DNA from: a virus
Reading direction: 5' to 3' (one strand)
Length of the DNA: 62,649 nucleotides
Virus record (IMG/VR): IMGVR_UViG_3300042691_017208
Span: 1 to 62,649 of that record
In this document: in pieces, positions 13,254-21,614 of the stretch
How positions within the stretch are numbered: the stretch's first letter is position 1
How the letters are laid out: the number at the start of each line of letters is the position of its first letter
Notes under the pieces: generated by a model
Seen by the model: the letters and a program-made list of their open reading frames with translations, nothing else
The model's database searches: none
Told to the model about the DNA's origin: nothing
Made by a program: the position numbers and the translations under genes

Positions 13254-16200
13254 ATGGCAACAGTAAGAATTCAACTTAGAAGAGGAACCTCTTCACAATG
13301 GGATACCGCAAACCCAACATTAGCTGCGGGAGAAATTGGTATTGAAACAGATACCAATACATTTAAATTTGGTGATGGCGTAACAGCTTGGAATAGCTTA
13401 GATTATGCGCTATCAAATACAGTAGACGATTATATTCCATTATCACTTAAGGGAGCAAATAACGGTGTTGCAGAACTAGATGGTTCTGGAAAAATTCCTT
13501 ATTCGCAAATACCAAGTATTGATGAGCTTTCGCAAGATGCTGTAAACACTGCTCTTGTTGCAGGAACTGGTATTACAAAAACCTATAATGACGGAGCAAA
13601 CACTATCACAGTTGCCGTTGATACATCCGTTATTGCCACTAAAGCAGAATTAGCAGAAGTTGCACAGGATTCTGTAAACGATTCTTTGGTTGCAGGATCT
13701 GGTCTGCAAAAGACTTATGATGATGTAAATAATTTAATTACACTTGAAATTTCTTCTGCTGTTGCTACAGTAACTGGAGCACAAAATTTAACAAACAAGA
13801 CTTTAACTTCTCCAGTAATTGAAAATGGAGCCACCTTGAAGGGTGGACTTTCATTTGAAGGCTCAACAAATGATGACTATGAAACTTCTTTAGTAGTAGT
13901 TGACCCAACAACTGATAACACAATTAGCATACCAAATTCTAGTGGAACTATGGCATTAACTTCAGACTTAACACCATATGCACTATTATCTGGTGCAACA
14001 TTTACAGGAGCAGTTAATGGTACAGACTTAACATTATCTGGAAACCTAACTGTTAATGGAACTACAACAAATATTAATACAACAAATCTTACAGTAGAAG
14101 ATAAGAATGTTATTTTAGGAGATACTTTAAGTCCATCTAATGCTACTGCAGATGGAGGCGGAATTTCTCTAAAGGGAGATACTGATAAGTATATACAGTG
14201 GTCTCTTTCCGATGATGCATGGGTATCCTCAGAAGACTTTGAATTACCAGTTGGAAAAGCATATAAAATTGATGGAGATGTTGTTTTAACAAGCTCTGAA
14301 GTTTTAGGTAAATCTCTTCCATCTGGATTAATTGTTGGAACAAATGATGTCCAAGAATTAACAAATAAAACAATTGATTTAACTTCAAATACACTTACTG
14401 GAACAGTTGCTGAATTTAATGCAGCTTTACAGGATGAAAGTTTTGCAACATTAAGCGGTGCAGAGACTTTAACAAATAAAACTTTATCTTCTCCAGTAAT
14501 TAATGGCCCAACTGGATTAAACAAGACAGATGTCGGACTTTCAAATGTAGATAATGTTGCTGATTTAGATAAGCCAATTTCAACAGCAACTCAGTCAGCT
14601 CTTGATTTAAAGGCACCTTTATCTGGACCTTCATTTACTGGAACTGTGTCGTTACCAAGCACAACAAGCATTGGCAACGTTTCTTCATCAGAAATCGCAA
14701 CACTTGATGGAGTGACTTCAGCAATTCAAACACAAATTGATACTAAGGCTCCATCTGCCAGCCCAACATTTACAGGCACAGTCTCTTTGCCTAGCGATAC
14801 AAGCATTGGCAACGTTTCTTCATCAGAGATTGAAACACTTAACGGAGTAACTTCAGCAATTCAGACACAGTTAGATGCAAGACTAGAAGCTACGCTTGCT
14901 GCCTCAACATATGCACCTATTGAGTCTCCTACATTCACAGGAACAGTTTCTGGAATTACAAAATCTATGGTTGGACTTGCAAATGTTGACAATACAGCTG
15001 ATAGCGCAAAGCCAATATCTGCAGCAACTCAAACAGCTCTTGATTTGAAAGCACCTTTGTCTGGACCTACCTTTACAGGAACAGTCACTCTACCTAGCAC
15101 AACTAGCGTAGGTAACGTTTCTGCAACAGAGCTTGGATACCTCGACGGTGTAACCTCAGCAGTACAGACCCAGCTTGACGCTAAGCTAGCCTCAGCTACA
15201 GCAGCCTCAACTTATGCACCAAAAGAGTCTCCTACCTTTACAGGAACAGTCACTCTACCTAGCACAACTAGCGTAGGTAACGTTTCTGCAACAGAGCTTG
15301 GATACCTCGACGGTGTAACCTCAGCAGTACAGACCCAGCTTGACGCTAAGCTAGCCTCAGCTACAGCAGCCTCAACTTATGCACCGATTGCCTCACCAAC
15401 ATTTACAGGAACAGTTTCTGGTGTTACCAAGGCAATGGTTGGTCTAGGTAATGTTGACAATACATCAGATGCTAATAAGCCAGTATCAACAGCAACACAA
15501 ACAGCTTTAGACGCCAAGTTATCTCTTGCTGGCGGAACTATGACAGGAGCACTTACATTATCAGGTGCACCTACATTAGACGCACATGCCGCTACAAAAG
15601 CATATGTCGATAATGTTTCTGCTGGAATTAATTTCCATCAGCCAGTTCGTGTCGCTACAACAGGAAATATTACACTAAGCGGAACACAAACAATTGACGG
15701 CGTAGCAGTAGTTGCTGGAGATCGTGTTCTTGTTAAAGACCAAACAGATCAAAAAACAAATGGTATTTATGTAGTAGCATCAGGCGCATGGACACGTGCA
15801 GCAGATGCAGATAATACACCTTCAGGAGAATTAGCTGGTGGAGACTTTTCATTAGTTCTTGAAGGTACAGTAAATTCAGGCTACGGATATGTATGCTCTA
15901 ATACCTCAGCAATTACAATTGGAACAACAAATGTTACTTATGCAGCATTTAATGCCGCTAAAGCAGTATCTGCAGGTTCTGGACTAACAGAATCTGTACC
16001 AGGAACAATTGATATTGCAACTGGCGGAGTAACATCTGCCATGATTGCAGATGGAACAATTGTTGCAGGAGATATTGCAGATGGAACTATTACATCAGCA
16101 AAAATTGCTGACGGTACAATTGTTAATGCAGATATTAATGCTTCTGCAGCAATAGATTGGACCAAGCTCGCAGTCTCTTCAACAGTTTCTGCAACAGAGC

Positions 16201-16733
16201 TTGGATACCTCGACGGTGTAACCTCAGCAGTACAGACCCAGCTTGACGCTAAGCTAGCCTCAGCTACAGCAGCCTCAACTTATGCACCGATTGCCTCACC
16301 AACATTTACAGGAACTGTAACTGTTGCAGCATCTGGCGTAGCATTTACAGATGGAACACAAACCAAGGAAGGTGTCCCATCAAGAACTACAGTTTACGGT
16401 GCTGCCACTGGTGCTCAGCAGAGCGCTATAACAGCAAATGCAACTCTTAGCACATTAGGATATAGAGACGCAATGATCGAGGTAAACTCATCATCTGATG
16501 TCACATTAACAATTCCACTTAATTCAGCAACTGCGTTTCCAGTAGGAACATCAATAGATGTTGTTAGAGTAGGAACTGGAAATGTTATTATTGCTGGAAG
16601 TGCTGGTGTTACAATTAATGCAACACCACAAAATGCAACAAATCAAGCAAAACTAAGATCACAGTGGTCTTCAGCAACATTACTTAAGAGAGGCACTGAC
16701 TCTTGGATAGTAATGGGAGACCTAACAGTTTAA
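13254..16733 (+). CDS. large tail fibre protein with repeated modules
   Basis: A 1159-residue fibre. The N-terminus 'VRIQLRRGTSSQWDTANPTLAAGEIGIETDT' is the head-binding module found at the start of many phage fibres (major tropism determinant N-terminal type). The middle repeats units of the form 'SPTFTGTVTLPSTTSVGNVSATELGYLDGVTSAVQTQLDAKL', which resemble triple-beta-helix fibre repeats. Some copies are identical at DNA level. A 'GDRVLVKDQTDQKTNGIYVV' module, common in structural proteins, lies near residues 825-850. The C-terminal 150 residues form the likely tip. No chaperone or enzyme domain is visible. Confidence 0.8.
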   Translation: MATVRIQLRRGTSSQWDTANPTLAAGEIGIETDTNTFKFGDGVTAWNSLDYALSNTVDDYIPLSLKGANNGVAELDGSGKIPYSQIPSIDELSQDAVNTALVAGTGITKTYNDGANTITVAVDTSVIATKAELAEVAQDSVNDSLVAGSGLQKTYDDVNNLITLEISSAVATVTGAQNLTNKTLTSPVIENGATLKGGLSFEGSTNDDYETSLVVVDPTTDNTISIPNSSGTMALTSDLTPYALLSGATFTGAVNGTDLTLSGNLTVNGTTTNINTTNLTVEDKNVILGDTLSPSNATADGGGISLKGDTDKYIQWSLSDDAWVSSEDFELPVGKAYKIDGDVVLTSSEVLGKSLPSGLIVGTNDVQELTNKTIDLTSNTLTGTVAEFNAALQDESFATLSGAETLTNKTLSSPVINGPTGLNKTDVGLSNVDNVADLDKPISTATQSALDLKAPLSGPSFTGTVSLPSTTSIGNVSSSEIATLDGVTSAIQTQIDTKAPSASPTFTGTVSLPSDTSIGNVSSSEIETLNGVTSAIQTQLDARLEATLAASTYAPIESPTFTGTVSGITKSMVGLANVDNTADSAKPISAATQTALDLKAPLSGPTFTGTVTLPSTTSVGNVSATELGYLDGVTSAVQTQLDAKLASATAASTYAPKESPTFTGTVTLPSTTSVGNVSATELGYLDGVTSAVQTQLDAKLASATAASTYAPIASPTFTGTVSGVTKAMVGLGNVDNTSDANKPVSTATQTALDAKLSLAGGTMTGALTLSGAPTLDAHAATKAYVDNVSAGINFHQPVRVATTGNITLSGTQTIDGVAVVAGDRVLVKDQTDQKTNGIYVVASGAWTRAADADNTPSGELAGGDFSLVLEGTVNSGYGYVCSNTSAITIGTTNVTYAAFNAAKAVSAGSGLTESVPGTIDIATGGVTSAMIADGTIVAGDIADGTITSAKIADGTIVNADINASAAIDWTKLAVSSTVSATELGYLDGVTSAVQTQLDAKLASATAASTYAPIASPTFTGTVTVAASGVAFTDGTQTKEGVPSRTTVYGAATGAQQSAITANATLSTLGYRDAMIEVNSSSDVTLTIPLNSATAFPVGTSIDVVRVGTGNVIIAGSAGVTINATPQNATNQAKLRSQWSSATLLKRGTDSWIVMGDLTV
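15066..15412 (+). repeat. tandem 165-base direct repeat in fibre gene
   Basis: Bases 15066-15220 are identical to 15231-15385, a 155-base exact match with a 165-base period. Bases 15282-15412 are identical again to 16185-16315. Other copies of the protein module in this gene are clearly diverged, so these three were duplicated or homogenised recently. Confidence 0.9.
16185..16315 (+). repeat. third exact copy of the fibre repeat
   Basis: 131 bases identical to 15282-15412, separated by about 770 bases of unrelated fibre sequence. It could support recombination that deletes or duplicates the intervening modules. Confidence 0.85.
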
Positions 16734-16754
16734 TAAAATTACAAGGAGAATAAG

Positions 16755-17900
16755 ATGGCAATTTCAAAAAGAAGAGGAACTAAATCCTCAGCACAAGATA
16801 ACTTTCTTGAGCCGTTAAATGTAACAAATCTTACAGCCGTTGATGTTGGAACTAATAGACCATATTTAGCTACAGCAGCAACAACACAAGCTGGTGCATC
16901 AGGCACTGGTGGTGCTGTAGATTTATCTTGGACATTGCCATCTAATTCTCCAGCAGCAACAAGTTATGACATAACAACTACACCAGCAACATATACCGCA
17001 AATACATCTTCAACAACCTATAGATTTGAAGGTTTAGTGTCTGGACAAAGCTATACATTTACAGTAATTCCAAAAAATAGTTCTGGTTCAGCAAAAACTC
17101 CTAATACAACATCATCTTCTGTTTCTGCAACAACAGTGCCTCAGGCGCCACAAAGCGTAACAGCCTCTGCCTCATCTGCTAATTCAAATACTGTTAGCTG
17201 GACAATTGGCGCAAATGGAGGAAAGCCATTATCTGCACATAATGTTTATGGATCAGACAACAACAACTCACTTGGTCTTTCTGCATCAGCTACAAGCGCA
17301 ACTATTAATGACCCAGGAGCAGCTCCAGGAGCACAGACATATTATGTTACAGCAGTAAATGCAAATGGAACTTCTGCTAACTCTAATAGCACTGGAAGCG
17401 TTACTACAATCCCGCCGTTTTTCCCATTCTTCCCACCGTTCTTCCCACCGTTCTTCCCATTCTTCCCACCATTCTTCCCACCATTCTTCCCACCATTCTT
17501 CCCACCGTTCTTCCCATTCTTCCCACCATTCTTCCCACCGTTCTTCCCACCATTCTTCCCACCGTTCTTCCCATTCTTCCCACCATTCTTCCCACCATTC
17601 TTCCCACCATTCTTCCCACCATTCTTCCCATTCTTCCCACCATTCTTCCCACCGTTCTTCCCACCATTCTTCCCACCATTCTTCCCATTCTTCCCACCGT
17701 TCTTCCCATTCTTCCCACCATTCTTCCCATTCTTCCCACCGTTCTTCCCACCATTCTTCCCAGGATTCGGACCGTACTTCCCATACTTTAAGGGACCATT
17801 CTTCCCAGGATTCGGACCGTTCTTCCCAGGATTTGGACCGTTCTTCCCGTTCTTCCCAGGATTCGGTGGCGGACCATTCTTCCCAGGATTCGGATACTAA
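16755..17900 (+). CDS. fibronectin-III tail protein with long Phe-Pro repeat tail
   Basis: A 381-residue protein in three parts. Residues about 22-127 and 131-218 are two fibronectin type III domains (VDLSWTLPS, YTFTVIPKN; NTVSWTIGANGG, YYVTAVNANG). Residues 220-381 are almost only Phe and Pro with occasional Gly, in FFPP and FFP units, ending with several PFFPGFGP units and the terminus PFFPGFGY. The same terminus ends the 51390 protein. The tract is very hydrophobic and cannot be an ordinary soluble domain; it may be an extended polyproline-like adhesive or membrane-interacting segment. It is the last gene of the fibre block and lies directly before the hydroxylase array. The tract's function is unknown. 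Confidence 0.75.
   Translation: MAISKRRGTKSSAQDNFLEPLNVTNLTAVDVGTNRPYLATAATTQAGASGTGGAVDLSWTLPSNSPAATSYDITTTPATYTANTSSTTYRFEGLVSGQSYTFTVIPKNSSGSAKTPNTTSSSVSATTVPQAPQSVTASASSANSNTVSWTIGANGGKPLSAHNVYGSDNNNSLGLSASATSATINDPGAAPGAQTYYVTAVNANGTSANSNSTGSVTTIPPFFPFFPPFFPPFFPFFPPFFPPFFPPFFPPFFPFFPPFFPPFFPPFFPPFFPFFPPFFPPFFPPFFPPFFPFFPPFFPPFFPPFFPPFFPFFPPFFPFFPPFFPFFPPFFPPFFPGFGPYFPYFKGPFFPGFGPFFPGFGPFFPFFPGFGGGPFFPGFGY
17409..17897 (+). repeat. degenerate tandem repeat encoding FFPP
   Basis: Units of TTCTTCCCACC(A/G), with shorter TTCTTCCCA variants, run for nearly 490 bases. Phe codons are almost always TTC and the + strand is strongly pyrimidine-rich. Units differ by third-position A/G, so slippage and point change both operate. 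The other frames stay open but read only His/Ser or Gly/Arg/Met repeats, which are artefacts. Confidence 0.9.
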
Positions 17901-17908
17901 TAAATTAA

Positions 17909-17933
17909 AAGTGGGGGAGTAAATCCCCCACTT
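17909..17933 (+). terminator. hairpin terminator after Phe-Pro gene
   Basis: AAGTGGGGGA (17909-17918) pairs perfectly with TCCCCCACTT (17924-17933) over a GTAAA loop. No long T run follows, but the stem is strong and placed 9 bases after the stop. Confidence 0.65.
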
Positions 17934-17938
17934 AGCTA

Positions 17939-17967
17939 TTGTTTATATATTTCGTATATGATACAAT
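17939..17967 (+). promoter_or_regulatory. promoter of the hydroxylase array
   Basis: TTGTTT (17939-17944), a 17-base spacer and TGA-TACAAT (TACAAT at 17962-17967) form a consensus-like promoter with extended -10. It starts the array independently of the fibre operon. The leader holds AGGAGA before the ATG at 17992. Confidence 0.6.
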
Positions 17968-17991
17968 TTACATACATGTACAGGAGATATT

Positions 17992-18696
17992 ATGGAATGG
18001 TATGATTTACCAAGATTAGAAAAAACAAAAACAAGATTAGAGTCTGAATTTATACAAGATGGTATAGAGGTTATTAATTTAGATTACGGCATCCACTTGT
18101 ATAGAAATGCAGTTAATAAAGATGACTGTAAAACCATTATAGATTTAATTGAAAATGAAATATCTTTAGGCATACCAAAAATTCAATGGAATGAAGCCAG
18201 TGTTAATGGTAAAGAAAGAACCACCCATGCAAGAAATTGTTATGATCTAAAATATAAAAAAGAAGCTCTTGGAACTTATATTCCTAAAAATGATGCTTTG
18301 GCAAAAGCTCATGACATGGTTAATGATAGATTAAATGTTGCATTGCAGCACTATGAAAGATTATGGCATTTTTCAATAAAGTATAAAGAAGCATTTAACT
18401 TTGTAAAATATATGCCAGGTGAATTCTTTAAAATACATGCAGACCATGGACCATTTTATACATGTACAGTTTCTGCAATAGTTTATTTGAACGATGACTA
18501 TGAAGGCGGGGAACTAGAATTTCCAAGACATGGATTAACAGTTAAGCCAAAGGCTGGAGACATTATGTTGTTCCCATCCAATTATGTATACGAGCATGCA
18601 TCATTAAATATAAGTTCAGGAATTAAGTATGCTGTAGTTATCATGATGGATTATAATGATTTATATCATAAATCAGAAAGTTCAGGCGGATATTAA
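17992..18696 (+). CDS. prolyl-4-hydroxylase-like 2OG-Fe(II) oxygenase
   Basis: A 234-residue P4H-like oxygenase. Iron ligands are H149-A-D151 and H202. K212 occupies the 2-oxoglutarate-binding position, as in collagen-type prolyl 4-hydroxylases. Core strands are SAIVYLNDDYEGGELEF and VKPKAGDIMLFPSNY. The N-terminal third (INLDYGIHLYRNAVNKDDC) is the usual entry segment. It begins the array right after the Phe-Pro fibre gene. It is followed by a DUF6065-like gene, a pairing repeated at 19461/20125. The substrate is unknown; prolines of the fibre tail are a candidate. Confidence 0.87.
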   Translation: MEWYDLPRLEKTKTRLESEFIQDGIEVINLDYGIHLYRNAVNKDDCKTIIDLIENEISLGIPKIQWNEASVNGKERTTHARNCYDLKYKKEALGTYIPKNDALAKAHDMVNDRLNVALQHYERLWHFSIKYKEAFNFVKYMPGEFFKIHADHGPFYTCTVSAIVYLNDDYEGGELEFPRHGLTVKPKAGDIMLFPSNYVYEHASLNISSGIKYAVVIMMDYNDLYHKSESSGGY

Positions 18697-19459
18697 TAAA
18701 ATAATTTTTACAGCATTTAGACCATGGCTAACAAAATTTAGCCCATCAGTGCCAGGAACTACTCATTCTGTTATGCCTAAATGGTACAAGGATGCCGACA
18801 GGTTTGCTAAAAACCCAATCAATGGTGAATATTACAAAGCTACCAAGGAAGTTTGTCCTTTTCCAAAAGAGGGTACAAATAATGATTACGGGTATATCCC
18901 AACTTGGAAAGCTTGTCCAGCAGTTATGGATGCATTTATTACTGGTTATGTTTTTAAGACTCCATGTGATATAACATTCTATAAAGATAAAAATGGAAAA
19001 ATTAATGTAAAAATAGATGATAAAAAAAATGCAGGTTTTTGTACAACAAGAGATCCGATGCCTCAGTTTGAGCATCCAACTGGTTATTATAAAGAACATT
19101 TTGCGTGGTATCCAGATTGGGCATTAGAAGTTCCTGAAGGGTATAGCTGTTTATATATGACTCCAATGAATAGATTTGACTTACCGTTTTTAAATACAAC
19201 TGGAGTTGTAGATAATGATAGTGTCCATTTATCTGGCACATTTCCATTCTTTTTGGTTGAAGGATGGGAAGGAACAATTCCAGCAGGAACACCGTATTTA
19301 CAGATACTTCCATTTAAAAGAGAAGACTGGCAGCATGAGGTAAAGTTTTTGTCACAAAAAGATATATATGATAAAATGACAGACAACATGAAATTCTACC
19401 GTCAACCAGATGGCGGAGTATATAAAAGCAAGGTATGGAGTAGGAGAGAGTACAAATAA
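18656..19459 (+). CDS. conserved protein distantly related to the DUF6065-like neighbour
   Basis: A protein of up to 267 residues without a known function. Landmarks include PKWYKDADRF, CPAVMDAFITGYVFKTPCDITF, PEGYSCLYMTPMNRFDLPF and WEGTIPAGTPYLQILPF. The same order of landmarks, more diverged, occurs in the 20125 protein, so the two are probably paralogues. Each follows a Lys-type hydroxylase, which suggests linked function. The ATG at 18656 overlaps the upstream gene by 41 bases and lacks a clear ribosome site. An ATT at 18692 or ATA at 18701, after GGCGGA, would give a start like 'NKIIFTAFRPW' and should be considered. Confidence 0.65.
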   Translation: MIYIINQKVQADINKIIFTAFRPWLTKFSPSVPGTTHSVMPKWYKDADRFAKNPINGEYYKATKEVCPFPKEGTNNDYGYIPTWKACPAVMDAFITGYVFKTPCDITFYKDKNGKINVKIDDKKNAGFCTTRDPMPQFEHPTGYYKEHFAWYPDWALEVPEGYSCLYMTPMNRFDLPFLNTTGVVDNDSVHLSGTFPFFLVEGWEGTIPAGTPYLQILPFKREDWQHEVKFLSQKDIYDKMTDNMKFYRQPDGGVYKSKVWSRREYK

Positions 19460-19460
19460 A

Positions 19461-20135
19461 ATGCAAACTTGGTCATCAAAAGAGTCTCTAGGGAATGGTA
19501 TATTTGTCTATAGAGATGTTATAAAAAAAGAAATTGATGTAATAGGCAGACTAGAAAACATTCTTAGTCCAGTAAATTCTGGCGCTAAGTATGCATGGCA
19601 GCCAGCGTATGTTGGGTATCAAGAACTTATGCCAGATTATAGAGACTGTGTAGATTTTAAATTCAAGAAGACCGACATTCAATTTGATAAAAGCGAAGAG
19701 TCCTCAAAACTTCAAAAATTGTGGCAAGACGTATTTGATGTACAATCTCCAGCCGTAAATGATTATAGAAAAGAACATAATCTTATGGACCTTAAATACT
19801 GGGAAGCATTTAATTTTATTAAGTATGGACCAGGACAACACTTTATGGAGCACCACGATCATGGATACTCATATAATTGTACTGTCTCTTTAGTTGCATA
19901 TGTTAATGATGATTACGATGGTGGAGAATTATATTTCAGGTTGCAAAACCTGAATATTAAGCCAAAAGCTGGAGATTTATATATATTCCCTTCTAACTAC
20001 ATGTACCCACATCAAGCAAAGCCAGTTATATCGGGAACAAAATATTCAATTGTTACTATGTTAGATTATAGTGGCAAGTTCCACTCACAAGAAATGTATG
20101 ATCCTAAATGGGAGAATGAGCCAAGTGTTAGTTAA
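19461..20135 (+). CDS. prolyl-4-hydroxylase-like 2OG-Fe(II) oxygenase
   Basis: A 224-residue oxygenase close to the 17992 protein. The triad is H131-H-D133 and H184, with K194 at the 2-oxoglutarate position. It shares the EAFNF(I/V)KY and VKPKAGD/IKPKAGD motifs and the FPSNYMY element with its paralogue. The ATG at 19461 lies two bases after the upstream stop with GGAGAG upstream. An earlier in-frame ATG at 19410 would overlap the upstream gene by 50 bases and is less likely. Its last bases contain the start of the DUF6065-like gene. Confidence 0.87.
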   Translation: MQTWSSKESLGNGIFVYRDVIKKEIDVIGRLENILSPVNSGAKYAWQPAYVGYQELMPDYRDCVDFKFKKTDIQFDKSEESSKLQKLWQDVFDVQSPAVNDYRKEHNLMDLKYWEAFNFIKYGPGQHFMEHHDHGYSYNCTVSLVAYVNDDYDGGELYFRLQNLNIKPKAGDLYIFPSNYMYPHQAKPVISGTKYSIVTMLDYSGKFHSQEMYDPKWENEPSVS

Positions 20136-20841
20136 AGCCTATAAACATGCTGGACATAGGGTAAAGATAGAGCAGACTAAAGTAAAAAGAGACTGGATGG
20201 ATGCTACTGATAATGCTCATGCATACAAATGCTTTCCAGTTAGTTTAGCTAATACAATTGGATGGTCGATATCATTACTAGACGATGTCGAGTTTATTTG
20301 GGATGGAATATCTGACTCAAGTTCGGAACACGTAAAGGTTTTAAAGGATCCAGCTGGAGCCTGTAGTACACAACGCTCTAATGGCACAATAAGTTTTTAT
20401 ACTGGTATCTTTTTTGAGACAGATAAAGACACGACAATGCTACAAATAGTTCCTCCTAATTACTTTATAGATGGTGCTGCGCCATTTACAACTCTTATAT
20501 CCACATCTTTTTTTCCAGAAGCAATTCCAGTTGCATGGAAAATAACTAGACCAAACACAGTAATAACTATACCAGCTGGTACTCCAATAGCTACTTTTAT
20601 TCCAATATCATTGGCTAAATACAATGAGGTAGAGTTAGAAATTCAGGATAAGGTGTGGCCAGAGCTTTCTTGGAAACAAAAAGAAGAAAGAAACAAGGTC
20701 TGGCAAGAAATAACTATGCAGGGCAAGTTTACTAATTTTTATAGAGATGGTGTAGAGTATGATGGAACAAAAATTGGTGACCATGAATTAAAGGCTATAA
20801 GGTTAAAAATTAACGATTTTTCTACAAAGATAGAGGAGTGA
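20125..20841 (+). CDS. DUF6065-like protein
   Basis: A 238-residue protein of unknown function resembling the DUF6065 family: KRDWMDATDNAHAYKCFPVSLANTIGWSI, then an F.WDG strand, and ITIPAGTPIATFIPISL. Beta-rich, no membrane segment. The GTG at 20125 has GGAGA nine bases upstream; the ATG at 20116 touches that ribosome site and is less favourable. It overlaps the hydroxylase gene by 11 bases, implying coupled translation. Members in other genomes are often small soluble proteins near modification genes, but I know no biochemical role. Confidence 0.7.
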   Translation: MLVKAYKHAGHRVKIEQTKVKRDWMDATDNAHAYKCFPVSLANTIGWSISLLDDVEFIWDGISDSSSEHVKVLKDPAGACSTQRSNGTISFYTGIFFETDKDTTMLQIVPPNYFIDGAAPFTTLISTSFFPEAIPVAWKITRPNTVITIPAGTPIATFIPISLAKYNEVELEIQDKVWPELSWKQKEERNKVWQEITMQGKFTNFYRDGVEYDGTKIGDHELKAIRLKINDFSTKIEE

Positions 20842-20847
20842 TATAAT
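20839..20847 (+). promoter_or_regulatory. extended -10 promoter, leaderless gene
   Basis: TGA-TATAAT overlaps the end of the DUF6065-like gene (its TGA stop at 20839-20841 is the TG extension) and is followed by six bases, ATTAAT, then ATG at 20854. A leaderless mRNA is predicted. Confidence 0.65.
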
Positions 20848-20853
20848 ATTAAT

Positions 20854-21612
20854 ATGGAAAAGATGAATGTAAATCATTTAGATCAGGTGACAAAATCTAT
20901 CACCCCATCAGGATTTTTTGGGACCAGCAAAGATAATATTGTTGAACTAGAAAACTTTATGACAGAAGAAGAGATAGACTTTTTGGAAAAATCTGCAAAA
21001 GGTATAACAATTTGGGATTATACAGAAAGCCATGTCAATGAAAATGGAACCACAATATATGATGCTAACTATTGGAAAGATAGAGTGGCAACTAGACCAT
21101 CATTAGATAAGAATGATCCAAAAATTGGTCCAGTTATTGAAGGTCTATTTAAAAGACTTCAGCCAATTATAGAAGACTTTTTTAATGTTAGAGTACAGCC
21201 AACTGGACAAACAATTGTAAGATGGTTACCAGGACAATTACAAAAACCTCATGCTGATAAAGAACTACATGATGGTCCAGATGCAGGACTGCCAAATGAT
21301 TTTCCATATTACGACATAGCAAGTTTATTTTATTTAAACGATGACTACGAAGGTGGAGAAATCTACTGGCCTCTACAAGGAGTTAGAATTAAGCCTAAAA
21401 GAGGAGCAGCATACTTTTTCCCAGGAGACATGAATTATATACATGGCGTCACCGAGATAAAAGGAAATATAAGATATACAGTTCCTTTCTTTTGGACCAT
21501 ATTAGAACACACTGGAGAAAATAAGCCTGAGGCAGGTAAAGAGTATTATAGGACGCTATTAGATCCAGAAATGCGTGGAAAGAATCTTTATGAAAGTGTT
21601 TACGAGGGGTAA
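20854..21612 (+). CDS. prolyl-4-hydroxylase-like 2OG-Fe(II) oxygenase (leaderless)
   Basis: A 252-residue oxygenase with triad H133-A-D135 and H197, and R207 for 2-oxoglutarate. Core strands are ASLFYLNDDYEGGEIYWP and IKPKRGAAYFFPGD. An insert rich in Asp/Gly/Pro (residues about 136-150) separates HxD from the next strand. It heads a second block of five oxygenase genes with its own leaderless promoter. The substrate is unknown. Confidence 0.87.
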   Translation: MEKMNVNHLDQVTKSITPSGFFGTSKDNIVELENFMTEEEIDFLEKSAKGITIWDYTESHVNENGTTIYDANYWKDRVATRPSLDKNDPKIGPVIEGLFKRLQPIIEDFFNVRVQPTGQTIVRWLPGQLQKPHADKELHDGPDAGLPNDFPYYDIASLFYLNDDYEGGEIYWPLQGVRIKPKRGAAYFFPGDMNYIHGVTEIKGNIRYTVPFFWTILEHTGENKPEAGKEYYRTLLDPEMRGKNLYESVYEG

Positions 21613-21614
21613 AA

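Noticed and set aside
13877-14524. 215-residue minus-strand frame
   Set aside because: Antisense to the large fibre gene; long only because of the Thr/Ser/Val-rich repetitive codons of the fibre.
17404-17784. Minus-strand frame of Gly/Arg/Met/Val repeats
   Set aside because: It is the reverse reading of the FFPP DNA repeat, has no ribosome site, and its composition follows directly from the repeat.
17409-17897. CRISPR-like array
   Set aside because: Units are 9-12 bases, contiguous, without spacers, and in frame with a coding sequence.
17359-17922. Plus-strand Ser/His repeat frame
   Set aside because: An alternate frame of the same repeat inside the 16755 gene; open only because the repeat lacks stops in every frame. 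The same applies to 54829-55182.
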